A DNA stretch of 64,000 nucleotides from Promicromonospora sp. MEB111 (GCF_030209445.1 NZ_JARVSD010000001.1:1-64000), one strand, 5' to 3'; counted from the first letter of the stretch, positions 52,998-62,513 are shown. Made by a program: numbers and translations. The notes: generated from the letters alone by a model not told the origin.

Positions 52998-53824
52998 CTC
53001 CGCAGGAGACGCCGCTCGGCCAGCCCGATGAGCGCGTCGGTCAGCTTGCCCAGCACCGCAAGCAGCACGATCGCGAGCAGGATGCGGTCCACCCGGCCGT
53101 TCTGCTGGGAGTCGTTGAGCAGGAACCCGAGGCCCATCGACGACGCGATGAGCTCGGCGGCCACGAGGAACAGCCAGGACTGCGCGAGCCCGAGCCGGAG
53201 CCCGGCCACCAGGGAGGGCAGCACGGCGGGGAGCTGCACCACCGACAGGAGCCGCAGGCCGCGCAGGCCGAACGCCCGGCCGGCCTCGACCAGGTGCGGG
53301 TCGACGTGCCGCAGGGCCGCCGCGATGGTCGTGTAGACGGGGAAGAACGCGCCGATCGCGATGAGCGTGATCTTGGACTCCTCGCCGATCTTGAGCCACA
53401 GGATCAGCAGCGGCACCCAGGCGAGCGACGGTACGGCGCGGATCGCGCCGAGCGTCGGCGCGAGCAGGAGGTCGCCGAGCTTCGACAGCCCCACCAGGGA
53501 GCCGACGGCGAGGCCCGCCGCGGCGCCCAGCGCGAACCCGATGAGCACGCGCTGCGTGGAGATCGCCACGTGGTGCCAGAGCTGGCCGCGCTGGACCAGG
53601 TCGACGGCGGCGTCCCACACGGCGACCGGGCCCGGGAGCTGGTACGGCGGGACGAGCCCGGCGGCCGTGGCGCCCCACCAGACCGCGAGGAGCGCCACGG
53701 GCACGAGCAGGCCCAGCGCGATCCGCCCGGCCCGGCCGGCGGCGCGGCCCGGGCGGGCGGACGCCGGGGCGGCGTCGACGACGCCGGCCGCCCGGCCGAC
53801 GCCGCCCGCTCGTCGGTCAGCCAT
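52988..53824 (-). CDS. ssuC: Sulfonate-type ABC transporter permease
   Basis: The 278-residue BPD-type permease has about six helices after an Ala/Arg-rich head; the coupling EAA-like loop is GRAFGLRGLRLLSVVQLPAV near residue 180. The block IRAVPSLAWVPLLILWLKIGE near 125 is typical of SsuC/TauC/NitT permeases for sulfonate, taurine or nitrate. It overlaps the binding-protein gene by 8 nt. The metY neighbour favours a sulfur substrate. Confidence 0.87.
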   Translation of the reverse strand: MADRRAGGVGRAAGVVDAAPASARPGRAAGRAGRIALGLLVPVALLAVWWGATAAGLVPPYQLPGPVAVWDAAVDLVQRGQLWHHVAISTQRVLIGFALGAAAGLAVGSLVGLSKLGDLLLAPTLGAIRAVPSLAWVPLLILWLKIGEESKITLIAIGAFFPVYTTIAAALRHVDPHLVEAGRAFGLRGLRLLSVVQLPAVLPSLVAGLRLGLAQSWLFLVAAELIASSMGLGFLLNDSQQNGRVDRILLAIVLLAVLGKLTDALIGLAERRLLRRWT

Positions 53825-54842
53825 CCGAGGCCACCGCCTCCTGCGCGAACTCGGGGGCGAACAGCTCGTCCAGCGCGGTGTCGACGTCCTCCTGCGCGGC
53901 CACGTCGCCCGACTCGACGAAGATCGGGCCCACGACCTCCAGCACGTCGCGCTGCTTGTCGCCCGGGACGGGGTCGAGGTCGAGCACCGTGCGCTCCTCG
54001 ATCACCGTGGACGCGACCTCGGGGTCGATCGAGGCGACCTCGGCCAGGAGCGCGGACAGCTCCTCCGGGTTCTCCAGCGCCCACGCCCGGGCCTGCTCGT
54101 AGGCGTCGACGACGGCCTGCGTGACGTCCGGGTGCTCGTCCACGAACTCCTCGCGGGCGTTGAGGAACCCGTACGTGTTGAAGTCGATGTTGCGGTAGAT
54201 CAGCGTGTCGCCGGCCTCCGCCTCGGCCGCCGCCATGATCGGGTCCAGGCCCGACCACGCGTCGACGGAGCCGTTGTCGAGCGCGGCCCGGCCGTCCGCG
54301 TGCTGCAGGTTCTGCACCTCGACCTCGTCGAGCGGGATGCCCGCCTCGTCCAGCGTCTGGAGCAGGAAGAAGTAGGGGTCGGTGCCCTTGGTGGCGGCGA
54401 TGGACGCCCCCTTCAGGTCCGCCACGTCCTTGATCGTCGAGTCGCCCGGGACCACGATCGCGGCCCACTCCGGCTGGCTGTAGATGTCGACCGTGCGGAT
54501 CGGGGACCCGTTCGCGCGCGCCAGGAGCGCGGCGGACCCGGCCGTCGAGCCGAAGTCGATCGCCTCGGCGCGGAGGTTCTCGTTCGCGGTGTTCGAGCCG
54601 TCCGACTGCACCCAGGTGACCTCGACGCCGTCGAGCTCCTCCTCCAGCCAGCCCTGCTCGCGGACCACGAGGCTGAGCGGGTTGTACGTCGCGAAGTCGA
54701 TGTTCAGGGTGTCGGTGCTCCACTCGCCCGCGCCCTCGCCGCCGGCGGCGGCCGACCCCTCGCCGGCCACGCAGCCGCTCATCGCCATCGCCGAGACGAG
54801 GGCCAGGCCGGACGCCAGAACGGTGTGCCTACGGATACGCAT
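53817..54842 (-). CDS. ssuA: Sulfonate-type ABC transporter binding lipoprotein
   Basis: The 341-residue protein has a lipoprotein signal with Cys near residue 24 (MAMSGC), a Gly/Ala linker and the NMT1/SsuA-like two-lobe domain, opening with NIDFATYNPLSLVVREQGWL. The SNTANENLRAEAIDFGSTAG block near 85 is typical of SsuA/TauA. The site GAGAGGA supports ATG 54842. Ligand is an organosulfonate by context, not proof. Confidence 0.87.
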   Translation of the reverse strand: MRIRRHTVLASGLALVSAMAMSGCVAGEGSAAAGGEGAGEWSTDTLNIDFATYNPLSLVVREQGWLEEELDGVEVTWVQSDGSNTANENLRAEAIDFGSTAGSAALLARANGSPIRTVDIYSQPEWAAIVVPGDSTIKDVADLKGASIAATKGTDPYFFLLQTLDEAGIPLDEVEVQNLQHADGRAALDNGSVDAWSGLDPIMAAAEAEAGDTLIYRNIDFNTYGFLNAREEFVDEHPDVTQAVVDAYEQARAWALENPEELSALLAEVASIDPEVASTVIEERTVLDLDPVPGDKQRDVLEVVGPIFVESGDVAAQEDVDTALDELFAPEFAQEAVASDG

Positions 54843-54922
54843 GGGTTTTCCTCTCGCTGCCCGACGGCGGTCGGCGGGCTGGGTGGTTCGGTGCGGTGGG
54901 TCTCGGGTCGGGCGATGGTGGT

Positions 54923-55771
54923 TCAGCGGTCGTGGTGGGTCGGCACGCCGAGCCCGTCGAGCAGCTCGGCGCGCAGCTCGGCCAGGTCGCGCGCGGCGCG
55001 GTCCCGCGGCCGGTCGCCCGGTACGTCGACGATCCGCGCGATGCTCGGCGCCCCGCCGTCCGCCACCGTGCGCAGCAGCACCACGCGGTCGGCGAGGTAG
55101 AGCGCCTCCTCGACGTCGTGCGTGACCAGCAGGATCGTCGCGGGCTGCGCCGCGTGGACGTCGAGCAGCAGGTCCTGCATGCGCAGCCGGGTCAGGGCGT
55201 CCAGCGCGCCGAAGGGCTCGTCGAGCAGCAGCACGCCGGGGTTGCGGGCCAGTGCCCGGGCGAGCGAGGCCCGCTGCGCCATGCCGCCCGACACCTGGCG
55301 CGGCCGCAGCCCGGCCGACGCCGCCAGCCCGACCAGGTCGAGCAGCCGCGCCACGCGCGCCCGGCCGGCGTCCTTGGCCGTGCCCGGCGGGAGGCCCAGC
55401 GCGACGTTCTGCGTGAGCGTGCGCCACGGCAGCAGGCGCGGCTCCTGGAAGGCGACGGCGGTGCGCGGGTCCGCCCCGACCACGGGCGCGCCGTCGATCG
55501 TGACGCTGCCCGACGTCGGCGCGTCCAGGCCGCTGACCTGGCGCAGCAGGGTCGACTTGCCGCAGCCGGACGGGCCGAGCACGCCGACGATCTCGCCCGG
55601 AGCGACCTGGAGGTCCACGTCGCTCAGCACGGCGCGGCCGGGCCGCCCGGGCGCCGCGAAGGTGCGCGAGACGCCGTCGAGCCGGACGGGGAGCGCCGGG
55701 GACGCGACGGCGTCCGCCCGGGTGGTGGGCGAGGCTGTGGACGAAGCTGTGGACGGGGCGGCGGGAACCAT
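54923..55771 (-). CDS. ssuB: Sulfonate-type ABC transporter ATPase
   Basis: The 282-residue ATPase has Walker A GPSGCGKST near residue 64, Q-loop QEPRLLPW near 108, signature VSGGMAQRASLARALARNPG near 154 and Walker B LLLDEPFGALD. A Ser/Thr/Ala-rich head of about 25 residues precedes the domain. ATG 55771 has AAGGG 9 nt upstream; ATG 55780 would instead overlap the stop of a 16-codon frame. It heads the operon ssuB-ssuA-ssuC-acs fragment-metY-CoA-binding-kinase-like. Confidence 0.88.
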   Translation of the reverse strand: MVPAAPSTASSTASPTTRADAVASPALPVRLDGVSRTFAAPGRPGRAVLSDVDLQVAPGEIVGVLGPSGCGKSTLLRQVSGLDAPTSGSVTIDGAPVVGADPRTAVAFQEPRLLPWRTLTQNVALGLPPGTAKDAGRARVARLLDLVGLAASAGLRPRQVSGGMAQRASLARALARNPGVLLLDEPFGALDALTRLRMQDLLLDVHAAQPATILLVTHDVEEALYLADRVVLLRTVADGGAPSIARIVDVPGDRPRDRAARDLAELRAELLDGLGVPTHHDR

Positions 55772-55776
55772 GGGTG

Positions 55777-55827
55777 TCATCCCTTGCGATCGGTCCGTGC
55801 GGTGGGGCGGTCGCTGTGCACCGACAT
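55777..55827 (-). CDS. Possible 16-residue leader peptide of ssuB
   Basis: ATG 55827 opens 16 codons (MSVHSDRPTARTDRKG) ending in TGA 55777, which overlaps ATG 55780 in front of ssuB. It lacks a clear ribosome site and contains no run of Cys or Met codons. A coupling or regulatory leader is possible; chance is equally possible. Confidence 0.25.
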   Translation of the reverse strand: MSVHSDRPTARTDRKG

Positions 55828-55884
55828 GGCCCGGAGCGGTCCGGGCGGCAGGCTCTGAAGGAGCGTCACATGCCGGCGCACTGC

Positions 55885-55938
55885 CGCATTCGACAGGACC
55901 GGCGCATCCGGCAGGACCCACCCACCCGGCAGGACCGA
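55885..55938. repeat. Three 18-bp tandem repeats upstream of ssuB
   Basis: Units 55885-55902, 55903-55920 and 55921-55938 share the pattern CGCAtCCGGCAGGACCnn with two to five differences. They lie 114-167 nt upstream of the ssuB start and could be repeated activator sites or a simple sequence duplication. Confidence 0.6.
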
Positions 55939-56184
55939 CGCACGGAGGCAGCCGTCGTGGCGTGCGGTGACGTCATCCGGCTTTCCTCTCCCATGGGGCG
56001 TTCGGTCATCTTTTGTCAGGCAATGCCGATGAACCCCATAGAACCGGATGATGCAACTCGTGCACCAGATCGTTTCATGATGTGAGACCAAGATGTGGAC
56101 GGGCGGGGACAGGATGCATCCGCATGGTCCTCGCCCTGAGCGATTTCCGGTGACGGCGCAGGGCGCCGCGAGTACGTTGAGCCG

Positions 56185-59100
56185 GTGACCCAGCCCTATC
56201 TCCGGTATCCCCACATCCACGGTGACCAGGTCGCGTTCGTGGCCGACGACGACGTCTGGCTCGCCCCCGTCTCCGGCGGCCGCGCCTGGCGCCTGACCAG
56301 CGACCACGTGCCCGCGACGACTCCCCGCTTCTCCCCCGACGGCACGCGCCTCGCCTACGTGTCCCACAAGGACGGCCACCCCGAGGCCTACGTGGTCGAG
56401 CTGGCCGACGGCGCCACGCGACGCCTCACCTGGCTCGGCGGCACGACCACGACGGTGCTCGGCTGGGACGACGCCGGCCGGGTGCTCGTCTCGTCCAACG
56501 CCGGCTCGTACGAGCGCTCCCTGACCGTGGTGCGCGCGGTCGGCCTCGACGGCACCGTCGAGACCCCGCGCTACGGGGCCGCGTGGGGTGTCGCCGAGCA
56601 CCAGGGCCCGGACGGCGGGCGCACGACCGCCCTCGTCTCGGCGGGCTACCGCACGCCCGCCTACTGGAAGCGGTACCGCGGCGGCACGGCCTCCGTGCTG
56701 TGGCTCGACCGGGGCACGGGCGAGTGGGAGCGCCCCCTGCCCGACGACGAGGCCGGCACCTACGACCCGATCTGGGTCGGGGACGCGCTGGTGTTCACGT
56801 CGGACCGTGCGGCGACGTTCCCCGACCACGCCGACGAGCAGGCGAACCTCTGGGTCTGGGACGGCCTGGCGACGGGCACGCAGGCGGCCGGGCCCCGGCT
56901 GCTCACCACCCAGACCGAGGCCGAGGGCTACGTCCGCGACGCGACGTCCGACGGTGCGCGCATCGTGTGGCACAGCCGCGGCGACCTCTGGCTGCTCGAC
57001 GCGCTGGACGGCACCCCGCGCCGCCTGGACATCACGCTCACCGGCGCGCTCCCGGAGCCGTACTCGACCGACCCGCAATCGGCCGCGAGGGGTGTCGACG
57101 GGCTCGCCGTCGACAAGAGCGGTGACGCGAGCGTCGTGGGCTGGCTCGGCACCGCGTTCTGGGTGACCCACCGCGCGGGTCCGGCCCGGGCGCTCGTCGC
57201 CGACCCGTCCGTCCGCGTGCGGGAACCCGTGCTGCTCGGCGACACCGGCCGCGCGGTGGTCGTGACCGACGCCGCCCATGGCGACGGAGACGGAGACGCC
57301 GGGAGCAGGGAGGATGCGCTCGAGGTCCATGCCCTTCCCGGTGCGTCCGGCGCCGCCCCGGCCGCCGCGCCGCAGCGCTTCGCGGCCGGCGAGCTCGGCC
57401 GGGTGCTGCACCTGGCCGCCAGCCCCGCCGGCGACAAGGTGGCGGCCGTCTCGCACGACGGCCGGGTCAGCGTGGTGGCGCTGCCCGCGGACGCCGCCGC
57501 GACGGACGGCGGCACCGGTGCGGGCGAGGGTGCCGTGCCGGCGGGCACCGTCATCCCGCTCGGCCGGTCGGCGAACGGCGAGGCGGAGTCCCCGACGTTC
57601 TCGCCGGACGGGCGGTACCTCGCCTGGTCCAGCCCGACCGGCACCGAGGGCGACCACCACCAGGTGCTCGTCGCCGACCTGCACGCGGAGACGCCGACGG
57701 CGACGCCGCTGACGTCGGGCCGCTTCCACGACTTCTCGCCGGCGTTCAGCGACGACGGCAAGTACGTCGTGTTCCTGTCGAACCGCACGTTCGACCCGTC
57801 CTACGACTCCCACGAGTTCGCCCTGTCGTTCAGCGCGGCGACCCGGCCCTGGCTCATCCCGCTGGCCGCGACCGAGCCGGCGCCGTTCGGCCCGAGCGCC
57901 GACGGCTGGCGCCTGAGCACGCCCGACGACAAGAAGGCCGGCACGGACGACGGCGCCGAGGGCGACGAGAAGCACGACCAGGACCGGCACGACGCGGCCT
58001 CGCCCGACATCGACTTCGACGGCGCCGAGGAACGCGTGGTGCCGTTCCCGGTGACGTCGGGTCGCTACCGCGACCTGCTCGCGGCCAAGGGTGGTGTGCT
58101 CTGGGTGCACGAGACCGACGACGCGGGCGTGCTCGGCACACGGCACGCGGGCACGGACGGCGATCCGGTGCCCGACGTGCTGCAGTTCTGGTCCTTCGAG
58201 GCACGCAAGGCCACGGACATCGCGGAGAAGGTGACCGCGTACGCGGTGTCGGGTGACGGCGTGCGGGTGGTGATCCGGTCCGGGTCGGGGCTCAGCGCGC
58301 AGTCGGCCACCGGCAAGCCCGGCGACGACGACCCGAGCGCCTTCGACATCGACCTGTCCCGCGTCCGCTACGAGGTGGACCCCCGCGCCCAGTGGCACCA
58401 GATGTTCGACGAGAACGCCCGCATCATGCGCGACCACTACTGGCGGGCGGACATGAACGGCGTCGACTGGGCCGGGGTGGTGGCGCGCTGGCGTCCGCTG
58501 GTCGACCGGGTCGCGACGCACGACGACCTGGAGGACGTGCTCTGGGAGACCGTCGCCGAGCTCAACACGTCGCACGCCTACGTGCGCTCGCCCCACGAGC
58601 GCGGCGACGCGTCCCGGCGGCTCGGGCTGCTCGGCGCGGACCTCACACGGACCGCAGAGGGCTGGCGGATCGACCGGGTGCTGCCGAGCGAGTCGTCCGA
58701 CCCGGGGGCGCGGTCCCCGCTGCGCGCCGCGGGCGTCGACGCGCGGCCGGGCGACCTGATCGTCGCGGTGGACGGTCGACCGGTGGACCCGGTGGCCGGC
58801 CCGGCGGCGAACCTGGTCGGCGCGGCCGACATCCCGGTCGAGCTGACCCTGCGGCGCACGCCGGCCCCGGCGGACGGTGCGACGGACGGCGAGACCGGAC
58901 CGGCCGCGAGCGCGGACCGGCGCGTCGTCGTCGTGCCGCTCGCCAACGAGTCCGACCTGCGCTACCAGGACTGGGTGCGGTCCCGCCGCGAGTACGTCGC
59001 CGAGAAGTCGGGCGGCCGGCTCGGCTACGTGCACGTCCCGGACATGGTGAGCACCGGCTGGGCACAGCTGCACCGCGACCTGCGGCTCGCCGCGGACCGC

Positions 59101-59628
59101 GAGGGCATCGTCGTGGACGTGCGCTTCAACGGCGGTGGGCACACGTCGCAGCTCGTGATCGCCCGCCTCGCCGCCCGCGTCGCGGGCTGGGGGCTGAACC
59201 GGCACTACGACCGCCCCAACTCCTACCCGGACCGCGCGCCACGCGGCCCGGTCGTGCTCGTCACCAACGAGTACGCGGGGTCCGACGGCGACATCGTGAA
59301 CGCGGCCGCGCAGGCGCTCGGCGTCGGTCCGGTCGTCGGTGTGCGGACCTGGGGCGGCGTGATCGGGATCGACGGCCGCTTCGACCTCGTGGACGGCACC
59401 GGGATCACCCAGCCGCGATACGGTCTCTGGCTCGACGGCAAGGGCTTCGACGTCGAGAACTACGGCGTGGACCCCGACATCGAGGTGCGGCACACCCCGG
59501 CGGACTACTTCTCCGACGTCGACCCGCAGCTCGAGGCGGGCATGGCCGAGGCGTTCCGGCTGCTGGAGGAGACCCCGGCAGCCGAGCCCCCGGCCCTGCC
59601 GGAGCCGCGGGTGCGCCGCCGGTCATAA
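56185..59628 (+). CDS. Tricorn-type protease (S41 family)
   Basis: This 1147-residue protein matches the tricorn protease plan: beta-propeller blades from about residue 1-600 (first blade VWLAPVSGGRAWRLTSD, with SPDGTRLAYVS repeats), a helical tricorn C1 domain with catalytic His751 in MRDHYW, a PDZ domain (about 830-900) and the S41 hydrolase domain with Ser1033 in AGSDGDIV. It degrades peptides from upstream proteases into very short pieces, in the cytosol. A charged, acidic insertion (about 575-605) is variable in relatives. GTG 56185 has no strong ribosome site. Confidence 0.92.
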   Translation: MTQPYLRYPHIHGDQVAFVADDDVWLAPVSGGRAWRLTSDHVPATTPRFSPDGTRLAYVSHKDGHPEAYVVELADGATRRLTWLGGTTTTVLGWDDAGRVLVSSNAGSYERSLTVVRAVGLDGTVETPRYGAAWGVAEHQGPDGGRTTALVSAGYRTPAYWKRYRGGTASVLWLDRGTGEWERPLPDDEAGTYDPIWVGDALVFTSDRAATFPDHADEQANLWVWDGLATGTQAAGPRLLTTQTEAEGYVRDATSDGARIVWHSRGDLWLLDALDGTPRRLDITLTGALPEPYSTDPQSAARGVDGLAVDKSGDASVVGWLGTAFWVTHRAGPARALVADPSVRVREPVLLGDTGRAVVVTDAAHGDGDGDAGSREDALEVHALPGASGAAPAAAPQRFAAGELGRVLHLAASPAGDKVAAVSHDGRVSVVALPADAAATDGGTGAGEGAVPAGTVIPLGRSANGEAESPTFSPDGRYLAWSSPTGTEGDHHQVLVADLHAETPTATPLTSGRFHDFSPAFSDDGKYVVFLSNRTFDPSYDSHEFALSFSAATRPWLIPLAATEPAPFGPSADGWRLSTPDDKKAGTDDGAEGDEKHDQDRHDAASPDIDFDGAEERVVPFPVTSGRYRDLLAAKGGVLWVHETDDAGVLGTRHAGTDGDPVPDVLQFWSFEARKATDIAEKVTAYAVSGDGVRVVIRSGSGLSAQSATGKPGDDDPSAFDIDLSRVRYEVDPRAQWHQMFDENARIMRDHYWRADMNGVDWAGVVARWRPLVDRVATHDDLEDVLWETVAELNTSHAYVRSPHERGDASRRLGLLGADLTRTAEGWRIDRVLPSESSDPGARSPLRAAGVDARPGDLIVAVDGRPVDPVAGPAANLVGAADIPVELTLRRTPAPADGATDGETGPAASADRRVVVVPLANESDLRYQDWVRSRREYVAEKSGGRLGYVHVPDMVSTGWAQLHRDLRLAADREGIVVDVRFNGGGHTSQLVIARLAARVAGWGLNRHYDRPNSYPDRAPRGPVVLVTNEYAGSDGDIVNAAAQALGVGPVVGVRTWGGVIGIDGRFDLVDGTGITQPRYGLWLDGKGFDVENYGVDPDIEVRHTPADYFSDVDPQLEAGMAEAFRLLEETPAAEPPALPEPRVRRRS

Positions 59629-59646
59629 CGCGGCCCCGGGTCGCGA

Positions 59647-59671
59647 CGACGCGCCGCTCAGCGGCGTGTCG
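59647..59671. terminator. 12-bp near-perfect palindrome at convergent stops
   Basis: CGACGCGCCGCT (59647-59658) pairs with AGCGGCGTGTCG (59660-59671), one G-T pair, around one base. It covers the end of the methyltransferase gene and follows the tricorn stop by 18 nt. Confidence 0.5.
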
Positions 59672-60425
59672 CCTGCACGAACGTGATCGGGCCGTAGCGG
59701 TGCTCCACGTGCGCCTCCTCGCGGGCGTCGGCGAAGCCGGCGTCCGCGAGGAGGCGCAGGAGGCCGCCCTCCAGGTTCCGGGCGGTGTGCGGGTTGTCGG
59801 CGACGGCGGCGTGCCCGCGGCCGTGCCCGCGCACCCGGCCGTACGCGCCCGTGCTGCCGGGGCCGCGTCGGGGTCCGCGTCCGCGCCCGTGCTGATGTCC
59901 GTGCTCACCAGCAGAACCGTCCGCGCTGCCGAAGTCGACGATCGTCACCCTGCCGCCCGGCCGGAGCGCGCGGAACGCCTCGTGCGCGAACCGCACCCGT
60001 GCGTCGTCGGGCACGTGGTGCAGCGCGAGGGCGGAGACCACGTGGTCGAGCGAGCCGTCGTCCACGGGGAGCCGGTCGGCGAACCCCTGGACGAGCGTGA
60101 GCGGTACGCGGCGGCGGGTCGCCTTGCGGGCCGCGATGCGCAGCGCGGCGGCGTCCGGGTCCAGGCCGGTGACCCGGGCGGCCGGCTGCGCGCGGAGCAC
60201 GGCGAGCGAGAGGTTCGCGGTGCCGCAGCCGAGGTCGAGCACGGACTCGCCCGGGCGCACGTCCGCGAGCGCCGCCGCGCGGTCGTGCAGGGGCCGCACG
60301 CGGGAGAAGCGGGTGAACGCGTCGTAGAGCGGGAGCAGCCAGGGCCTGCCCATGCCGGGCAGGAACTCGCGCCCACGCTCCTCCGGGGTGCGGTGGTCGA
60401 GGATCTGCACGGTGCTGTCGTTCAT
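59658..60425 (-). CDS. SAM-dependent methyltransferase with His/Gly/Arg-rich insert
   Basis: The 255-residue protein has the class I methyltransferase motif I LDLGCGTANLSLAVL near residue 53, the acidic loop GLDPDAAAL near 75 and HHVPDDARVRFAHEAFRALRPGG near 127. After VDFGSADG, about 35 residues are rich in His, Gly and Arg (start GEHGHQHGRGRG), which is unusual in such enzymes. The substrate is unknown. GGAAGG upstream supports ATG 60425. It is divergent from an AraC regulator (222 nt). Confidence 0.83.
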   Translation of the reverse strand: MNDSTVQILDHRTPEERGREFLPGMGRPWLLPLYDAFTRFSRVRPLHDRAAALADVRPGESVLDLGCGTANLSLAVLRAQPAARVTGLDPDAAALRIAARKATRRRVPLTLVQGFADRLPVDDGSLDHVVSALALHHVPDDARVRFAHEAFRALRPGGRVTIVDFGSADGSAGEHGHQHGRGRGPRRGPGSTGAYGRVRGHGRGHAAVADNPHTARNLEGGLLRLLADAGFADAREEAHVEHRYGPITFVQATRR

Positions 60426-60647
60426 CCGAGTGCCTTCCGTCCGGGGTGCCCGCGCCGCAGACGGGCCGGGCCGGCCGCTCCGACCGCTCGTCCAGCATCG
60501 GACATCCTGCGGTCGGTGGACAGGACGGAACTCGGTGCCGATCGCACGATCCTCGGACAGGCCGTGCACATGGCTCGGGCGCGCGTGCGTCCGGCGCGGC
60601 GGATGGAACGTCGGTAGCGTCAGGGTCGTCACGACGGAGGGGGACGT

Positions 60648-61595
60648 ATGGCACGGGAGCGGAGCGGCAGCTCGCTGCGCACCCCGTCCAGCGTCCGCAC
60701 GGTACGCCCGGACGGCACCCCGGTGTACCGGTACCAGCCGCGCCTCGGCATGCCCCCGGTGAACGTCGACCTGCACGACGGCGCGGACGAGCACCCGCAC
60801 CTCCCGCCCGAGCACCGGCACGCCCACGACTTCTACGTGCTCGTCCTCGTCGAGCGCGGCCCCGGAACGGTGGACGGCGCCCCGCACGACGGTGACCTGT
60901 TCGCCGTCCCGCCCGGCCGCGCGATCAGCCCCGGAACGGTCCGGGGCTTCGCCGGCTCCCGGGCCTGGACGCTGGCGTTCACGCCCGACGCCGTCCCCTC
61001 GCTCGCCTCGGTCTCGCCGCTGGCCTGGACGCACCACCCGCTCCTGGCGCTGTTCGAGGCGGAACCCGACGGGCCGGGCGCGGCCGACCGCCCGCCGGCC
61101 CTGAGCACGAACGTCCCCGCGGGCGAGCGCCCGCGCTGGTCGGCGTGGCTGACGGAGCTCCACGAGGAGCTGGCGGCGCCCGGACGGCTCGGCGCCCGGG
61201 ACGCGGCGTCGGCCCTGCTGACCCGGATCCTGATCGCGGCGGCACGCCTGGCGCCGTCGGCCCCGGCGGTGCCCGACCCGCTCGTGACGCGGGCCTTCGA
61301 CGAGATCGAGGCGACGTTCCGCGACCCGGTCTCCGCGGCCGACGTCGCCCGCGCGCTGGGCTACACGCCCGGCTACCTGACCACGGTGGTCCGCGAGCGC
61401 ACGGGCCGCACCCTGCTGGAGTGGATCACCGAGCGGCGCATGACCGAGGTGCGCCGGATGCTGCGGGACACCGACCTGCCGCTCGCCGTCGTGGCCGTGC
61501 GCACGGGCCTGCGGGACGCCACGTACCTGGTCCGCCGGTTCAAGGACCGGTACGGGATCACGCCGGACCGGTGGCGGCGGAACGAACGGTCCTAG
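60648..61595 (+). CDS. AraC-family transcriptional regulator
   Basis: The N-terminal cupin-like sensor (about residues 40-110, with HRHAHDFYVLVLVERGPG) precedes a C-terminal AraC DNA-binding domain with DVARALGYTPGYLTTVVRERTG near residue 228 and AVVAVRTGLRDATYLVRRFK near 275. GGAGGGGG just upstream of ATG 60648 is a strong ribosome site. It is divergent from the methyltransferase and upstream of an amino-acid importer, either of which could be the target. Confidence 0.88.
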   Translation: MARERSGSSLRTPSSVRTVRPDGTPVYRYQPRLGMPPVNVDLHDGADEHPHLPPEHRHAHDFYVLVLVERGPGTVDGAPHDGDLFAVPPGRAISPGTVRGFAGSRAWTLAFTPDAVPSLASVSPLAWTHHPLLALFEAEPDGPGAADRPPALSTNVPAGERPRWSAWLTELHEELAAPGRLGARDAASALLTRILIAAARLAPSAPAVPDPLVTRAFDEIEATFRDPVSAADVARALGYTPGYLTTVVRERTGRTLLEWITERRMTEVRRMLRDTDLPLAVVAVRTGLRDATYLVRRFKDRYGITPDRWRRNERS

Positions 61596-61718
61596 ACCGA
61601 ACTGTTGCAGAACGAACAGGCTCTGGACCCGTGCGTGAGTTCGGTCCTGCTATCGGCTAGTTTTGGGGCACGCATCGGCACGACTGATGTGTGCCACCCA
61701 TCGAACGGAGCCCTCACC

Positions 61719-62513
61719 ATGTCTCGCAACCGCGCCCTTCTCACGGTCACCGCGGCCTCGGCTGCCCTCCTGGCCCTGACCGCCTGTGGCAGCTCCGGCG
61801 AGTCGGGTGGCGCGGCCGACGAGCTCGGGCTGTCCGGCGACAAGCTGGTCGTCGCGACCGAGGGCACGTACCGGCCGTTCAGCTACCACGACGAGACGGA
61901 CGAGCTGGTCGGGTACGACGTCGAGGTCGCCGAGGCGGTCGCCGAGAACCTGGGCGTGGAGATCGAGTTCCAGGAGACCCAGTGGGACGCGATCTTCGCG
62001 GGCCTGGACGCGGGCCGCTTCGACACCATCGCGAACCAGGTGACCATCACCCCGGAGCGCGAGGCCGACTACGTCTTCTCGACGCCGTACACCGTGTCGA
62101 CCGGTGTGCTCGTGGTGGCCGCGGACAACAACGACATCACCAGCTTCGCCGACCTGGACGGCAAGACCAGCGCCCAGTCGCTCACGAGCAACTGGAACGA
62201 CCTCGCCAAGGAGAGCGGCGCCACGGTCGAGGCCGTCGAGGGCTGGGCGCAGGCCGTGGCACTGCTGGAGCAGGGCCGCGTGGACGCCACGATCAACGAC
62301 AGCCTCACCTACCTCGACTACGCGAACACCGAGGACGCCTCCGGCATCAAGGTCGCCGCGGAGACGGACGAGGAGTCGCAGTCCGCGTTCGTCGTGACGC
62401 CGGAGAACGAGGCGCTGGCCACGGCGATCGACGGTGCCCTGGAGGATCTGCGCGCCGACGGTACGCTCGCCGAGCTGGGCGAGAAGTACTTCGGCGAGGA
62501 CGTCTCGGAGTGA
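61719..62513 (+). CDS. Polar amino-acid ABC transporter binding lipoprotein
   Basis: The 264-residue protein has a lipoprotein signal ending LTACG (Cys near residue 24) and an SBP_bac_3 domain with the signature GYDVEVAEAVAENLGVEIEF near residue 65. Its form resembles cystine/glutamine-type binding proteins (TcyA/FliY). ACGGAG 8 nt upstream supports ATG 61719. It heads the operon with permease and ATPase. An inverted CTGTT/AACAG pair near 61602-61619 follows the AraC gene. Confidence 0.88.
   Translation: MSRNRALLTVTAASAALLALTACGSSGESGGAADELGLSGDKLVVATEGTYRPFSYHDETDELVGYDVEVAEAVAENLGVEIEFQETQWDAIFAGLDAGRFDTIANQVTITPEREADYVFSTPYTVSTGVLVVAADNNDITSFADLDGKTSAQSLTSNWNDLAKESGATVEAVEGWAQAVALLEQGRVDATINDSLTYLDYANTEDASGIKVAAETDEESQSAFVVTPENEALATAIDGALEDLRADGTLAELGEKYFGEDVSE

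Larger units (their letters stand above)
55772..56184. promoter_or_regulatory. Divergent control region between the sulfur operon and tricorn gene
   Basis: These 413 nt hold no supported gene of normal size. The stretch at 55980-56100 is locally AT-richer and is the likely place of both promoters. A 16-codon frame, three 18-bp tandem repeats and no recognised riboswitch are found. A SAM or cysteine-responsive element would fit metY but none could be seen. Confidence 0.4.

Noticed and set aside
55772-56184. SAM or cysteine riboswitch in front of the ssu-metY operon
   Set aside because: No conserved SAM-riboswitch core or Cys-codon leader could be recognised on the minus strand.
55777-59493. 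1238-codon open frame antisense to the tricorn gene
   Set aside because: It is the mirror of a clear protease; composition is unlike any real protein, apart from a possible short leader at its end.
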